Positions 37,818 through 48,038 of a DNA stretch of 64,000 nucleotides are shown here, one piece after another (position 1 is the first letter of the stretch; every line of letters begins with the position of its first letter). The translations under genes were made by a program, and so were the position numbers. The DNA comes from Bradyrhizobium sp. SZCCHNS1050. GTDB lineage: Bacteria; Pseudomonadota; Alphaproteobacteria; Rhizobiales; Xanthobacteraceae. The stretch lies in assembly GCF_032484785.1 (NCBI RefSeq), contig NZ_JAUETR010000001.1, positions 1,863,501 through 1,927,500 on the forward strand. The letters run 5' to 3'. The notes under the pieces were generated by a model. It was given only the letters and a program-made list of their open reading frames with translations, was not told the origin of the DNA and ran no database searches.

Positions 37818-38834
37818 TCACTTGCCGAACAGAGGACCGACGGACGGAAGGATGACCGCCGTGACCGTTCCCTTCGCGCCGTCCGCAGACGTATTGCCGA
37901 AGCCGAGGTTTGCAGGCGACGGGAAATTGCCTGGCGACCCTCCGCCTGTGCCCTTGCACCAGCCATTGGCCGGCGCGCCCTGGCCTCCGGGGCCCGGATT
38001 GCCCGGGCTGCCGCCCCGACCTGGGAGTCCGGCCCTCCCGCCGACATTGTTGATCCGCGAATAGCTCAGGACTTCGTAGGCAGGTCTGGTCGTGACGAAG
38101 ATGAGATCGGCGCCTTGTCCCCCAGCGCCGGCGTCACCGCCGCGTCCGCCGGGACCGGCGGCGCCTCCCGTCCCGCCGGGGCCGCCACCCTCCTTGCAGT
38201 CGAACAGGCTCGTGGCCCCTTCCTTGCCGTTTCCGGCCCGGCCGCCGTTGCCGCCTTTCCCCCCGGTCCCACCATCGCCGCCGTCAATGCCGCGGAAGAG
38301 AAGGACGAGGTTGAGAAGACCAGCCGGGATCGGCCCTTTCGGATCGGAGAGCTCTCCGGCGACCAGATAGACGTCGGGCAGTTGCCGGGTCTGTCCGGCA
38401 ACGGCAGGCCCGCCAGGGCCGCCGGGGTAACCGGGATTGCCAGTCCGGTTGGTCTCGCCGGGATTGTCGGCGCCATTGGGACCTGCGGGGCCGTCACTGC
38501 CGACGGCGGCCACGGCCTGCGGATCGCGCTGGATGATGCTGTAGGTGTCCGGGTTGGCGAACTTGATGCGTTGCGCGGCCACCACGATGTAGGGATAGTT
38601 CAATCCGGTCAGCGTCAGCTTTGCCCCCGCCGCGAAGGAAATCTCGTCTGCCTTGATGATCTGCTGCGCGAATTTCTCCTCGCCGCTGATCGGAATCAGC
38701 GTCTGCGTCAGCGGAGCCGCCTTGATCGCGGCCGCGATGTCGGGCGGCAGTGAGCCTGTCGGAATCTGCTGTTGCGCCAGAGCGACGCTGGGCAACAGCA
38801 TGGCGGAGCAGGCCATCAGTCGAAGACTCTTCAT
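37818..38834 (-). CDS. Secreted glycine-rich, collagen-like protein
   Basis: 338 residues. Start ATG 38834 with GAGGAG seven bases upstream; the longer frame is not supported. A signal peptide (MKSLRLMACSAMLLPSVALA) leads to a ~95-residue conserved-looking region (ISFAAGAKLTLTGLNYPYIV). From about residue 105 there are several blocks of G-x-x/GG repeats (GGPGGTGGAAGPGGRGGDAG) interspersed with beta-rich segments and a few cysteines. The composition suggests an extended surface or matrix protein. Only partly regular Gly-X-Y, so a true triple helix is uncertain. Confidence 0.7.
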   Translation of the reverse strand: MKSLRLMACSAMLLPSVALAQQQIPTGSLPPDIAAAIKAAPLTQTLIPISGEEKFAQQIIKADEISFAAGAKLTLTGLNYPYIVVAAQRIKFANPDTYSIIQRDPQAVAAVGSDGPAGPNGADNPGETNRTGNPGYPGGPGGPAVAGQTRQLPDVYLVAGELSDPKGPIPAGLLNLVLLFRGIDGGDGGTGGKGGNGGRAGNGKEGATSLFDCKEGGGPGGTGGAAGPGGRGGDAGAGGQGADLIFVTTRPAYEVLSYSRINNVGGRAGLPGRGGSPGNPGPGGQGAPANGWCKGTGGGSPGNFPSPANLGFGNTSADGAKGTVTAVILPSVGPLFGK

Positions 38835-38934
38835 CTGCAATCTCCTCAGGTCATCATGATTGTTTGAATCAGCGGCCCGCTTTCGAGACGCCGCGCCTGG
38901 ACGGCGAGCTGCCATCCAGGTCGCCGAACAGCGC

Positions 38935-39240
38935 CTAGCGAGATCCCGGAATCGGGAAGCGGACGTTTCCCTCGGCGCTGTTCCGGGTCACGTTGCCGCC
39001 GAGCGAGACATCGCGGTTGACGTTGAGCCGCGGCTCGTTGGTGGAAGGATCACGGCTGATGTTCGGATAGTTGGTCGGAGGCGGGGCTGGAGCGTGGAAG
39101 TTCTGCAACCGCTCGCTGTCGGTCTGTTGATGCGGCTGATAGGTCGGCACCAGGTCCTTGAGGTTCTGACCGGAGGCCTGGGACATCAGCAAGGGCGAGA
39201 TGATCAAGCCCATCACGATACGGATATTGGATCTGCGCAT
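38935..39240 (-). CDS. Small secreted hypothetical protein
   Basis: 101 residues. Start ATG 39240 has GGAGG five bases upstream. Signal peptide (IRIVMGLIISPLLMSQASGQ) followed by a short Pro/Asn-rich mature part (APAPPPTNYPNISRDPSTN, SLGGNVTRNSAEGNVRFPIP). No family recognised. It precedes the collagen-like gene by 100 bases in the same orientation. Confidence 0.6.
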   Translation of the reverse strand: MRRSNIRIVMGLIISPLLMSQASGQNLKDLVPTYQPHQQTDSERLQNFHAPAPPPTNYPNISRDPSTNEPRLNVNRDVSLGGNVTRNSAEGNVRFPIPGSR

Positions 39241-39500
39241 TGAATCCTCCTGTGTCTCGTTTGCACGGGAGGAACTATGCCGAGGCGGTGTGAGACGATC
39301 GTCAGGACATCGCAAGAGCATCGTCAAAAATGCATCGGAACGACGCCATCTGCACTCACGCACTTGCGCTATCGCGCGCGTCGGCAAGGGCGCAGCGCAA
39401 GAGGCATCGGATCCGGGCTGGGAGTCGAGGCGCGCGCCTGTGCTGGCTCACTGTCTGCCAGCATGCTGCAATTGCGCGGCGGCGAACCAGGGAGTCGGGC

Positions 39501-41618
39501 TCAGCGCAAGTTTGGGCTGCGCGGATAGGTCCGCGGCGGCAGGCCGGGGTGGCCGCTCGCACGCAGGATGAAACTGCCGATACGGGCATGGTCACACGGC
39601 GAAGCGGCCACCGCGTCCTGCTTGATCGGCTCGAGCACGGCGGCGCCCGGCGGCGGGACGTCGGAGCTGGCCACGGGACCGTCGGTCACCGCAAGCGACG
39701 CAAGCACCGGGCCCGGTTGCAGCGATGCGAGATAATCTGCGAGCCGACGCACGAGTTGCGGCGCTGCCACGCTGGTGCCGCGCATCGCCACCACCGAACC
39801 GCTCCGGGTACCGGCCGCGAGCACGCCCCAATGCGCGGGCCCCTGGTCGGCGATGGCAGCACAATCGGGCTCGGCGCGCCCCGGCGTCGGACCGCTCGCC
39901 GTATAATCCGTCGGCTGGCCCGCGGCATCGACGGCTCCGACCACGAGCGCGCCCGCACCGGTCGCGAGCGCCGACAGTGTGTCCTCGCGAGTCATGGGGC
40001 AGCCGCTGCTGTCCGGATCGCTGTAGCTGCCATCCAGCGCCGCACGCTGATAGCCCCCTGCATGATCGAAATAGGACTGACGTCCATGCTGCACGTAGCC
40101 CAGCGGGGTATCGTCGCGCTGGATGTAGAGATGTGCGGTCAGCGGCGCCTCCGATCCGTTGGTGACGGAAAGCCGCCAGCGTCCGGCCGGCGCTGGATGC
40201 CTCACGCTCCAGCGCGCGGTGGTCGGATTGACCGACAGATGAAAGCGGACGCGGTCGGGCTGGCCGGCCACCTTGGCCAGGTGGCCATTGATGGCGGCGA
40301 TCGGCTTGCCGTCATCCTCCAGCACCTGCACATCGCCATCACCGAATCCATCGATCATGCGCGGCACATCGCCGGGCGGCGTCAGGCTGACGCCGACGCG
40401 CGGCCATTGCTGCGCGATCGCTTCGCCGTCGAGCCAGATCTCGAGATGATTGGACGTACCGTCATCCGGCAGCATGATCCAATCGATCTGATCGGAGGCG
40501 CCGGGCTGCACAACCATCCGGCCCGTCGTCCGCTCGCGATAGCTGTTGCCGGCCGGCAGCACCAGATAGGTCGGGCCGCCGCGTTGGTTGCGACGCTCGA
40601 TCATCCGCGACAGAGCCTGCTCGATCTCGTGGCTGCCGTTCTTGGGGCCGGCCGCGATGCCATAGCTGAAATTGATGACGAGCGGCAGCTTCGGGTTGAT
40701 CCGGTCGGCCCACAGCATGATCTGGCGCGCCCCCTGCAGCACGTAGCTCGCCATGGTAACGCCGGTCGTATCGCCGGACACCGGCGACGGCAGCTGCACC
40801 GCCAACAGAGGCCGCTTGCTGGCGATATCTTCCGCGGTCGGATCGTAGCCGCCGGAGAGATCGAGAATGTGTGTGCCGTGCGAGACGCGTTGCGCCAGCG
40901 GCTTGCGTTGCTCATTGCCGAAATCGGTCATGCCGAACGCGCGATAGATGTCGGCCTCGCTCGCATTCGCCGCAAACAGCACGTCGAGCTCCTCGCCGGT
41001 GAGCCGCTGCCCGGCGGCGACGCCGAAATCCTTGGTCCGGCGCTCGACATCCTGTAGCCAGATCGCCCGGATGCGCGATCTGCCGCCCCTGCTGCGAAAA
41101 CGGCGGTTGGCAAAGGCGATGCCGTCATCGATGACGCCGATAGCGACCTGCCGCGTCAAATCCGTCAACGGCTTGCCGAGATCGGTCGGCGCGGCGATGA
41201 CAGAGTCGAAGCGCAGGCCTGGAATCGGCGGGCCGACATGGATCGCGGTGAAGAGACCGTTGGCGGCAGTGCGATTGGCGATGTCTTCGGGCCGGTAGAT
41301 GAAGAACTGCACATCGCGCGGATCGTCCGGCGGCGGGACGCGACCGATGCGGATGTCGTCGATCAGCTTCGTCAGCAGATCGAATTCGTCGGCCGACATG
41401 CGGATGGTCAGCGCGTCAGCAGGCTCGTCCGGCTCGTGGCCGGCGGCCACGATGGCGGCCAACTGGCCGAGATGGGCCACATAGCTGCCGTTGGCCTCCG
41501 GCAGCAGTTGGATCTGCACGCTGCACCAGTCCAGCCTCTTGCCGAGTGGCCTGTTGCGCAACTCCCAGTCCAGATAGGGATTGGCTCGTTCGGCCCGATC
41601 TCCTCGCCAGTCTCTCAT
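39501..41618 (-). CDS. Subtilase-like (S8) serine protease
   Basis: 705 residues. ATG 41618 with AAAGGA upstream, 17 bases after the stop of the haloperoxidase gene; the larger open frame upstream is a shadow of that gene. The S8 triad is present: D in IGVIDDGIAF (~164), H in SHGTHILDLSGG (~250), S in MRGTSVAAPQ (~635). The oxyanion asparagine is in LPAGNSYRE. A ~150-residue N-terminal region of unknown type precedes the catalytic domain, and there is a beta-rich insertion (HLEIWLDG..., WSVRHPAPAGRWRLSVTNG) between N and S. No signal peptide is visible, so it may act in the cytoplasm or be exported non-classically. Possibly matures other products of the operon. Confidence 0.82.
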   Translation of the reverse strand: MRDWRGDRAERANPYLDWELRNRPLGKRLDWCSVQIQLLPEANGSYVAHLGQLAAIVAAGHEPDEPADALTIRMSADEFDLLTKLIDDIRIGRVPPPDDPRDVQFFIYRPEDIANRTAANGLFTAIHVGPPIPGLRFDSVIAAPTDLGKPLTDLTRQVAIGVIDDGIAFANRRFRSRGGRSRIRAIWLQDVERRTKDFGVAAGQRLTGEELDVLFAANASEADIYRAFGMTDFGNEQRKPLAQRVSHGTHILDLSGGYDPTAEDIASKRPLLAVQLPSPVSGDTTGVTMASYVLQGARQIMLWADRINPKLPLVINFSYGIAAGPKNGSHEIEQALSRMIERRNQRGGPTYLVLPAGNSYRERTTGRMVVQPGASDQIDWIMLPDDGTSNHLEIWLDGEAIAQQWPRVGVSLTPPGDVPRMIDGFGDGDVQVLEDDGKPIAAINGHLAKVAGQPDRVRFHLSVNPTTARWSVRHPAPAGRWRLSVTNGSEAPLTAHLYIQRDDTPLGYVQHGRQSYFDHAGGYQRAALDGSYSDPDSSGCPMTREDTLSALATGAGALVVGAVDAAGQPTDYTASGPTPGRAEPDCAAIADQGPAHWGVLAAGTRSGSVVAMRGTSVAAPQLVRRLADYLASLQPGPVLASLAVTDGPVASSDVPPPGAAVLEPIKQDAVAASPCDHARIGSFILRASGHPGLPPRTYPRSPNLR

Positions 41619-41635
41619 GCGCCTGTCCTTTCGTG

Positions 41636-42769
<1,134 letters not shown>

Positions 42770-42874
42770 CTGCCGCCTCCCTGCCTGGCCCGGCGGACTT
42801 GCTCCGCCCGTTACCACTGAATGGTCGTTTTGACGGCACGCGCGGTCAAGCCGCCCGCCTTCGAAATGACGGCG

Positions 42875-42892
42875 TTTCACGGATTTTTCACG
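42875..42892. promoter_or_regulatory. Candidate SARP operator between haloperoxidase operon and regulator
   Basis: Two identical heptamers TTTCACG separated by GATT, i.e. an 11-base period, in the divergent intergenic region. This is the spacing SARP proteins recognise. A third TTTCACG is at 42944-42950, not in phase. A TTGACA hexamer directly follows the pair on the plus strand. No clean -10 at exactly 8 bases on either side, so orientation is unresolved. Confidence 0.5.
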
Positions 42893-42981
42893 TTGACAGC
42901 AAGGGTGTTGGAGACTTCACTACTCAATCATTGGTTTCCGTATTTTCACGACTGATTACATCATGGTTGTGGGCGACGAAT

Positions 42982-44703
42982 GTGAGCTCAGATCCAAAAT
43001 TGCTGATCAAGCTTCTTGGTCCGTTTCGCGTGGTCAAGGCTTCTGGCGAGGATTGCACGCCTAGAGGACGCAAGGCTTGCGCCCTCATTGCGATGTTGGC
43101 GCTGGCGCGGGAGCACAAGCGATCGCGGGTCTGGATCCAGGACAGGCTCTGGGGGAGCCGCGGCAAGGAGCAGGGCGCGGCTAGCCTTCGCCAAAGCCTG
43201 ACCGAAATCCGCAAGGCGCTGGCCGACTGCCGCTCCCTGCTGTGCGCCGACAGCTTCGTCATTTCGCTCGATCCAAAGCTATTTGAGACCGACATCGCCC
43301 GTTACGCTACCGCGTCACCACTGCAGGAGATGGCGCCTCCCCAAGGTGAGCTTCTTGAAGGCTTTGACATTGCAGAGGAGGAGTTCGAGGATTGGCTGCG
43401 CGAGGAGCGTGCGCGATTCCAGATGCACGTCGCACCTTCGCCGGACCTCCGCCACGTCGTCAATCTCGCGACCGACCTTGCAGCGCACCTGCAGCCCGCC
43501 GAGGAGCGGCCCTCGCGAAACCGAATCGTCCTGATCCCCGGCTGCCGGACAGGTCCGTCGGATACTGCGGTCGTGACCGACAGCCTCGTCGATTCCATCG
43601 CCAAGACGATCAAGGAACTGGGCGTAGCCACGATCCAAGACCGGCGCGACATGAGCGCGTCGGCGGCCTGGCCGGCGGACACTTTGCCTGGCGATGGCTC
43701 GATCGGTGACGATGGCTCCTCGGCCGGCACGCTCTCCCTGCGTTCTGATGTGTTCGGGTCTGACACGAGCAAGATCGTTCGGCTCGCGCTGCTGCAGCGC
43801 CCCGCCAACACGCTGGCATGGTCGTCGACATTGCAGATCAACGGCGAGGGTACGCTCGACCTGAACGACACCAATGTGATGAGAACCATCAACCTGGTGG
43901 TCAACTTCGCCGTCGATCAACTCGCTCATATCAAGGATGGCGCTCCGAGGTCTGCCTCCCATCTATGCTATGCTGGTATCCTGCGCCTGTTTCGACTTGG
44001 CAGAGCCAACTTCGAGTCCGCCGACAAGCTGTTCGCGGCTGCTTTCGCGGCCGAGCCCCGCGGCATCTATCTCGCGTGGCGCGCCTATTTGCGCACCTTC
44101 ATGCTCGCCGAGCGTCAATTCAACTGCCGCCAGACGCTTGAGGCGGAGGCTTTCGATCTGATGTACCGGGCGCTGGAGCTCGAACCCTACAACTCCTATG
44201 TTGCTGGCCTGAGCGCGCATGTCCATTCCATGATGCGACGCTCGTACGTTGCCGCCTATGAGCTGGCCGAGCGAGCCATTCAACTGAACCACGCCAACCC
44301 GATCGCCTGGGCCTGCCTGGGAATCGCAAAGAGCTATCTCGGCAAACCAGAGGACGGCTTCCAGCACACATTGCTTGCCCGTACGATCGCTGGTGCGGCA
44401 CCTTTCCGTTTTCAGCTCGATGCCCTGAGCTGCATTGCGGGGACCATGGCGGGAGAACTCGACAAGGCCGTCCATCTTGCAGAAGCCAGCCATGCTCTTG
44501 CTCCGACCTTTGCTCCACCCTTGCGATATTTGTCAGCTCTCTATGCCCATAATGGGCACCGTGAGCTTTCTTTCGAGATGGTTCGCAAGCTGCAGACAAC
44601 GGAGCCGGACTTCTCATATGACAAGCTGAGGGATAAAGCCTACCCCGCGGCTGGCCTCCATCGAACATCAATCATCAACTCGCTGCCAGCCCGACAGTTC
44701 TAG
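42982..44703 (+). CDS. SARP-type transcriptional regulator with TPR region
   Basis: About 573 residues. N-terminal winged-helix DNA-binding domain (LLIKLLGPFRVVKASGEDCT, PRGRKACALIAMLALA, REHKRSRVWIQDRLWGSRGK, LRQSLTEIRKAL; ~5-90) of the OmpR/SARP type, then a bacterial-transcription-activator-like linker. The long C-terminal helical region with TPR-like repeats is at ~330-560 (LEAEAFDLMYRALELEPYNS, YELAERAIQLNHANPIAW). The start is uncertain: upstream frame is an artefact of the repeat on the other strand. GTG 42982 places the domain correctly; TTG 42967 is an alternative. Divergent from the haloperoxidase operon and probably its activator. Confidence 0.78.
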   Translation: MSSDPKLLIKLLGPFRVVKASGEDCTPRGRKACALIAMLALAREHKRSRVWIQDRLWGSRGKEQGAASLRQSLTEIRKALADCRSLLCADSFVISLDPKLFETDIARYATASPLQEMAPPQGELLEGFDIAEEEFEDWLREERARFQMHVAPSPDLRHVVNLATDLAAHLQPAEERPSRNRIVLIPGCRTGPSDTAVVTDSLVDSIAKTIKELGVATIQDRRDMSASAAWPADTLPGDGSIGDDGSSAGTLSLRSDVFGSDTSKIVRLALLQRPANTLAWSSTLQINGEGTLDLNDTNVMRTINLVVNFAVDQLAHIKDGAPRSASHLCYAGILRLFRLGRANFESADKLFAAAFAAEPRGIYLAWRAYLRTFMLAERQFNCRQTLEAEAFDLMYRALELEPYNSYVAGLSAHVHSMMRRSYVAAYELAERAIQLNHANPIAWACLGIAKSYLGKPEDGFQHTLLARTIAGAAPFRFQLDALSCIAGTMAGELDKAVHLAEASHALAPTFAPPLRYLSALYAHNGHRELSFEMVRKLQTTEPDFSYDKLRDKAYPAAGLHRTSIINSLPARQF

Positions 44704-45003
44704 CGGCGTCACACTTCATCCGAGAGGTCAGGGAGCGGCGATCCACGAGCGCCTGACGGTCTAGAAGAGCCTCGCGTTGAGGCAATCAGCTCCGCTGGCG
44801 TGCTCAATCCGCATGTCGTTCCCGCAAACCCGAACATGCATCGTCGCTGGAAGCGATTCATTTCGCTGCCGCATTTCACGGCTTCTGGATCTCGCCAGCT
44901 TGCAGGAATGCTCGCGAAACAGGGCCTTGAAACCTTCCGGCGGCCGCTCTTAGACTACCTCCAGTCTGGCTAACTGCAATGGGGTTGCCTCGGGTGAGTA
45001 CCC
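44704..45003. other. Intergenic region between the two SARP-type genes
   Basis: 300 bases. A 65-codon frame free of stops follows the upstream stop codon but has no start signal or domain. Promoter of the second regulator gene should be here; none could be fixed. Confidence 0.4.
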
Positions 45004-46503
45004 ATGACCAAGAATAGTTGTGTCAACCTCGCGCAATTCGCGACGCAGCAAAAGCTTCTTTTTGCGGACTTCTTCAAGCTTTACCAGACTGTCGCACAGC
45101 CCTGCCGGATCTTCGTGATCGCGGCGGACGTCAACGCGGTCGCGCGGGTCGAGAAGCTCGCAAAGCGCATCAACAAGACCGGATTCGTCGAGGGCAAGAG
45201 CTTTGTCGAGATGGCGCTGCTGCGGGTGCCGATCTCGTTTCGAGATGTCGCAGGCCGAATCGAGAGGTGGGTGGCACCAACCCGCAAACAAGGTCCTGCC
45301 CTGCTCGTCGTCGACATGAGCTGGGGCCTCGAGACCAACTCGGCGACGGCCAATTTCGAGGGTTGGCCCGCACTTGCGGAAACGCTCACCCAGCAGTCCG
45401 AGGTCTCGATCGCCTCTCTCTATAACCGCCGGGTGCTGATCGACGAGCAGTTGCTCGTCGCGCTGCGCGGCCATCCGCAGATCCTCACCAGCGCCGGACT
45501 CGTGGACAATCCGCATTGGCTGCCGTCGCGGCTGCAGACGCGCGGCGCATTGCGCGAGCAGGTCGATTTCTGGCTCGGCGCGATCGCGCCGGAGTTGCGG
45601 ATCGGGACATCGGTGGCCGCGCTGCACGCAGCCGAAGGCGCCGACCCCATGTGGCTGTTGCGGCGATCGGCGGAAGAGCCCAGTACAGTTCATCTCGACA
45701 GCCGCGACCGCTGGAAGATCCGCTGCTTCGGACGCTTGCGGATCTATCGCAACGACGGCAGCCAGGTGAACTGGGACCCGCCCGGCGGAGCGACCCGCAA
45801 GACTAAGACCCTGTTCGCCTATCTGCTGCAGAAGGGCGGCCATGGCGCAGCCACCGACGAGCTTGCGGATCTGCTCTGGCCCAACGCCGAGGACATTGAG
45901 GCTGCGCGCAACCGCCTCTATCACACCGTGCGCTATCTGCGGCTGGCGCTCGGCCAGCCCAACGGACGCGACGAGACGCGCAACTATGTCCGGCGCGAGG
46001 GATCGCGCTACGTGCTGGTGCCCCCGGAGCGCAGCTGGCTCGACATCTCGACCTTCGAACAGCTCTGCCGTCAGTCCCAGGGTCACATCAAGGCCGGCGC
46101 GAGCGACGAGGCGCTGATCTGTCTGCAGGCGGCGGACCGTCTGTACACCGGAGACCTGTTCGAGGACATTCCGGTCGAGTACGCCGACGATGGCGAGCGC
46201 GACTGGTGCTGGAGCAAGCGCTATTGGCTGCGCGACATGTTCTTCAAGGTGCAACGCGACGCGGCACGGATCTATCTCGAACGCAACGACCACTCGGCCG
46301 CGCTCGCGCATTGCCAGAAGGCGCTGGCGATCGACCCCTTGTGCGAGATGGCGCATGCCGAGGCAATGCAGGTGTTCAAGGCGCAAGGCCGACGCGAGGC
46401 GATCGACCGCCAGTTCAAGCTGTACCTCGACTCGCTCAAGCATTTCGACAACCGGCCGAAGAGCGCCTCGCTTCAGGAGCTGCACCGCAAGCTCACGGCG
46501 TGA
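45004..46503 (+). CDS. SARP-type activator with N-terminal MEDS sensory domain
   Basis: 499 residues. Residues ~15-200 match the MEDS domain (methanogen/methylotroph DcmR sensory; RIFVIAADVNAVARVEKLAK, LLVVDMSWGLETNSATANFE, ASLYNRRVLIDEQLLVALRG), proposed to sense hydrocarbon derivatives. Residues ~235-340 are a SARP winged helix (WKIRCFGRLRIYRNDGSQVN, KTLFAYLLQKGGHGAATDEL, ARNRLYHTVRYLRLALGQPN). The C-terminal bacterial transcriptional activator domain follows (~350-495; LYTGDLFEDIPVEY, ALAHCQKALAIDPLCEMAHA). It stands about 200 bases upstream of the P450 gene, whose promoter carries a SARP-style direct repeat also found before the diiron monooxygenase genes. It is the obvious candidate to switch on both units in response to the hydrocarbon substrate. 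Confidence 0.88.
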   Translation: MTKNSCVNLAQFATQQKLLFADFFKLYQTVAQPCRIFVIAADVNAVARVEKLAKRINKTGFVEGKSFVEMALLRVPISFRDVAGRIERWVAPTRKQGPALLVVDMSWGLETNSATANFEGWPALAETLTQQSEVSIASLYNRRVLIDEQLLVALRGHPQILTSAGLVDNPHWLPSRLQTRGALREQVDFWLGAIAPELRIGTSVAALHAAEGADPMWLLRRSAEEPSTVHLDSRDRWKIRCFGRLRIYRNDGSQVNWDPPGGATRKTKTLFAYLLQKGGHGAATDELADLLWPNAEDIEAARNRLYHTVRYLRLALGQPNGRDETRNYVRREGSRYVLVPPERSWLDISTFEQLCRQSQGHIKAGASDEALICLQAADRLYTGDLFEDIPVEYADDGERDWCWSKRYWLRDMFFKVQRDAARIYLERNDHSAALAHCQKALAIDPLCEMAHAEAMQVFKAQGRREAIDRQFKLYLDSLKHFDNRPKSASLQELHRKLTA

Positions 46504-46620
46504 GGCCGCTCGTTCGCGACCGGCTCGGTCACGCGACCTTTGCCGGCCAAGCCATGCGCCATGGGGGTGCCGCCGCCAGCAGAATTGACGATTTATCTCA
46601 ATTTGCCATAGAGTTAGGGG
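46504..46620. other. Short spacer before the P450 promoter
   Basis: About 120 bases with an A/T-rich stretch at 46585-46620 immediately upstream of the SARP-type operator; no gene. Confidence 0.4.
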
Positions 46621-46652
46621 CTAAAGAAAACCCAAAGGCCGCCGCTTAGAGT
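46621..46652 (+). promoter_or_regulatory. SARP-type operator and -10 of the P450 transcription unit
   Basis: Heptamer CTAAAGA (46621-46627), four-base spacer AAAC, heptamer CCAAAGG (46632-46638), eight-base gap, then TAGAGT (46647-46652) as -10. Heptamers on an 11-base period ending 8 bases before the -10 is the known SARP activator arrangement. The same layout recurs at 55044-55075. The P450 ATG follows 48 bases after the -10. Confidence 0.7.
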
Positions 46653-46699
46653 GAGCCCATGACAACGTCGCCGGCAAAGGCGGCGAATGGGAGGACGAC

Positions 46700-47956
46700 A
46701 TGCCAGGTTCGGCAGCTCAGCTGGCGCGGTGCCCCTATAGCGACGCCGCCAAAGACTTCGATCCCTTCGAGATGCGCGATCCGTTCCCGTTCTATGAATG
46801 GGCCCGCGCCGAGGCGCCGGTCTTCTTCTCCGACGAGCTGAAATACTACGTCGTCGCGCGCCACGCCGACATCAAGGCCGTGTTCGACGACTGGCGCACA
46901 TTCTCCTCGGAGAACGCCCAGGCCCCGCTTCGCGCGATGTGCGAGGAAGGCAAGCGCATCATGCGCGAGGGCGGCTTCACCGCCTATTCCGGCCTGTCGG
47001 CGCGGGTACCGCCCGATCACACCCGCATCCGCAAGCTGGTCCAGGGCTGCTTCGGGCCGCGTCGGTTCAGGGCGATCGAGCCGGAGATCAAGGCGATCGT
47101 CAACCAGGCGATCGATGCCTTCGCCGATCGCGGACATGCCGACTTCTTCCGCGAGTTTGCCTATGATGTGCCGGCGCTGGTGCTGTTCAAGCTGGTCGGC
47201 ATTCCCAATATGGACGTGCCGCGCGTGAAGTCCTGGGCGGTGAGCCGCGCGCTGCTGACCTGGGGCGACCTCAGCGACGACGAGCAGATCGTGCATGCGC
47301 GCAACATGGTCGAATACTGGACCTACTGCCGCGCGCTGGTGCGTCAGCGCCACGATGATCCGACCGACGATCTGCCCGGCGATCTGGTCCGACTGCAGAA
47401 GGACGGCGCCGAGATCAGCGACGAGGAGATCGCCGGGGTGCTCTACAGCGCACTGTTCGCCGGCCACGAGACCACGACGACCTTGATGGCCAACGGCATG
47501 CGCGAGCTGCTGCAGCGGCGCGACAACTGGGAAGCCATCATCGCCGAGCCGCAGCTCATTCCGAATGCGGTCGAGGAGTGCTTGCGCTTCAGCCCGTCGA
47601 TCGTGGCCTGGCGCCGGCGCGCCCTGAAGGACACCCAGATCGGCGGCGTGCCGGTGCCGAAGGACTCCAATATCCTGCTGCTCATCGGCTCCGCCAATCG
47701 CGACGAGGCGGTGTTCTCCGCGCCGACCCGTTTCGACGTCCGGCGCACCGACGCGAGAAGCCATCTGGCCTTCGGCTACGGCATTCACACCTGCGTCGGC
47801 CAGCAGCTGGCCCGCATCGAGTTCGCGATCGCGCTCGGCGAGCTGACCCGCAGGCTTCCTGGCCTCCGGCTCGCTGCCGACCAGACCATCGACTTCGTTC
47901 ACAACATCTCGTTCCGCGTGCCGACGGCGCTTCGGATCGAATGGGACGTGGCCTGA
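46700..47956 (+). CDS. Cytochrome P450 monooxygenase
   Basis: 418 residues, soluble bacterial class I type. Heme-ligand loop FGYGIHTCVGQQLAR (Cys ~360), I-helix oxygen-activation motif AGHETTT (~255) and ExxR in EECLRFSP are all present. The distal part begins DFDPFEMRDPFPFYEWARAE, as in the CYP families that hydroxylate terpenes, fatty acids or alkyl aromatics; subfamily cannot be assigned by eye. ATG 46700 has GGGAGG at ideal spacing. First gene of the operon; its electron donor is probably the [2Fe-2S] ferredoxin encoded at the operon's end. No dedicated ferredoxin reductase for it is apparent, unless the reductase of the diiron monooxygenase is shared. Confidence 0.95.
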   Translation: MPGSAAQLARCPYSDAAKDFDPFEMRDPFPFYEWARAEAPVFFSDELKYYVVARHADIKAVFDDWRTFSSENAQAPLRAMCEEGKRIMREGGFTAYSGLSARVPPDHTRIRKLVQGCFGPRRFRAIEPEIKAIVNQAIDAFADRGHADFFREFAYDVPALVLFKLVGIPNMDVPRVKSWAVSRALLTWGDLSDDEQIVHARNMVEYWTYCRALVRQRHDDPTDDLPGDLVRLQKDGAEISDEEIAGVLYSALFAGHETTTTLMANGMRELLQRRDNWEAIIAEPQLIPNAVEECLRFSPSIVAWRRRALKDTQIGGVPVPKDSNILLLIGSANRDEAVFSAPTRFDVRRTDARSHLAFGYGIHTCVGQQLARIEFAIALGELTRRLPGLRLAADQTIDFVHNISFRVPTALRIEWDVA

Positions 47957-48038
47957 CACGACGATCGTCATTGGACCGCGTTTCACAAGCAACAACAAGT
48001 CCGGAGCCGATCCGGGCCATAAGGTGGGGAACAGACGC

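Noticed and set aside
44704..44973. Stop-free frame after the first SARP gene, considered as a small gene
   Set aside because: Lacks a start signal and recognisable similarity; it follows the upstream stop in the same frame by chance or as a decayed extension.
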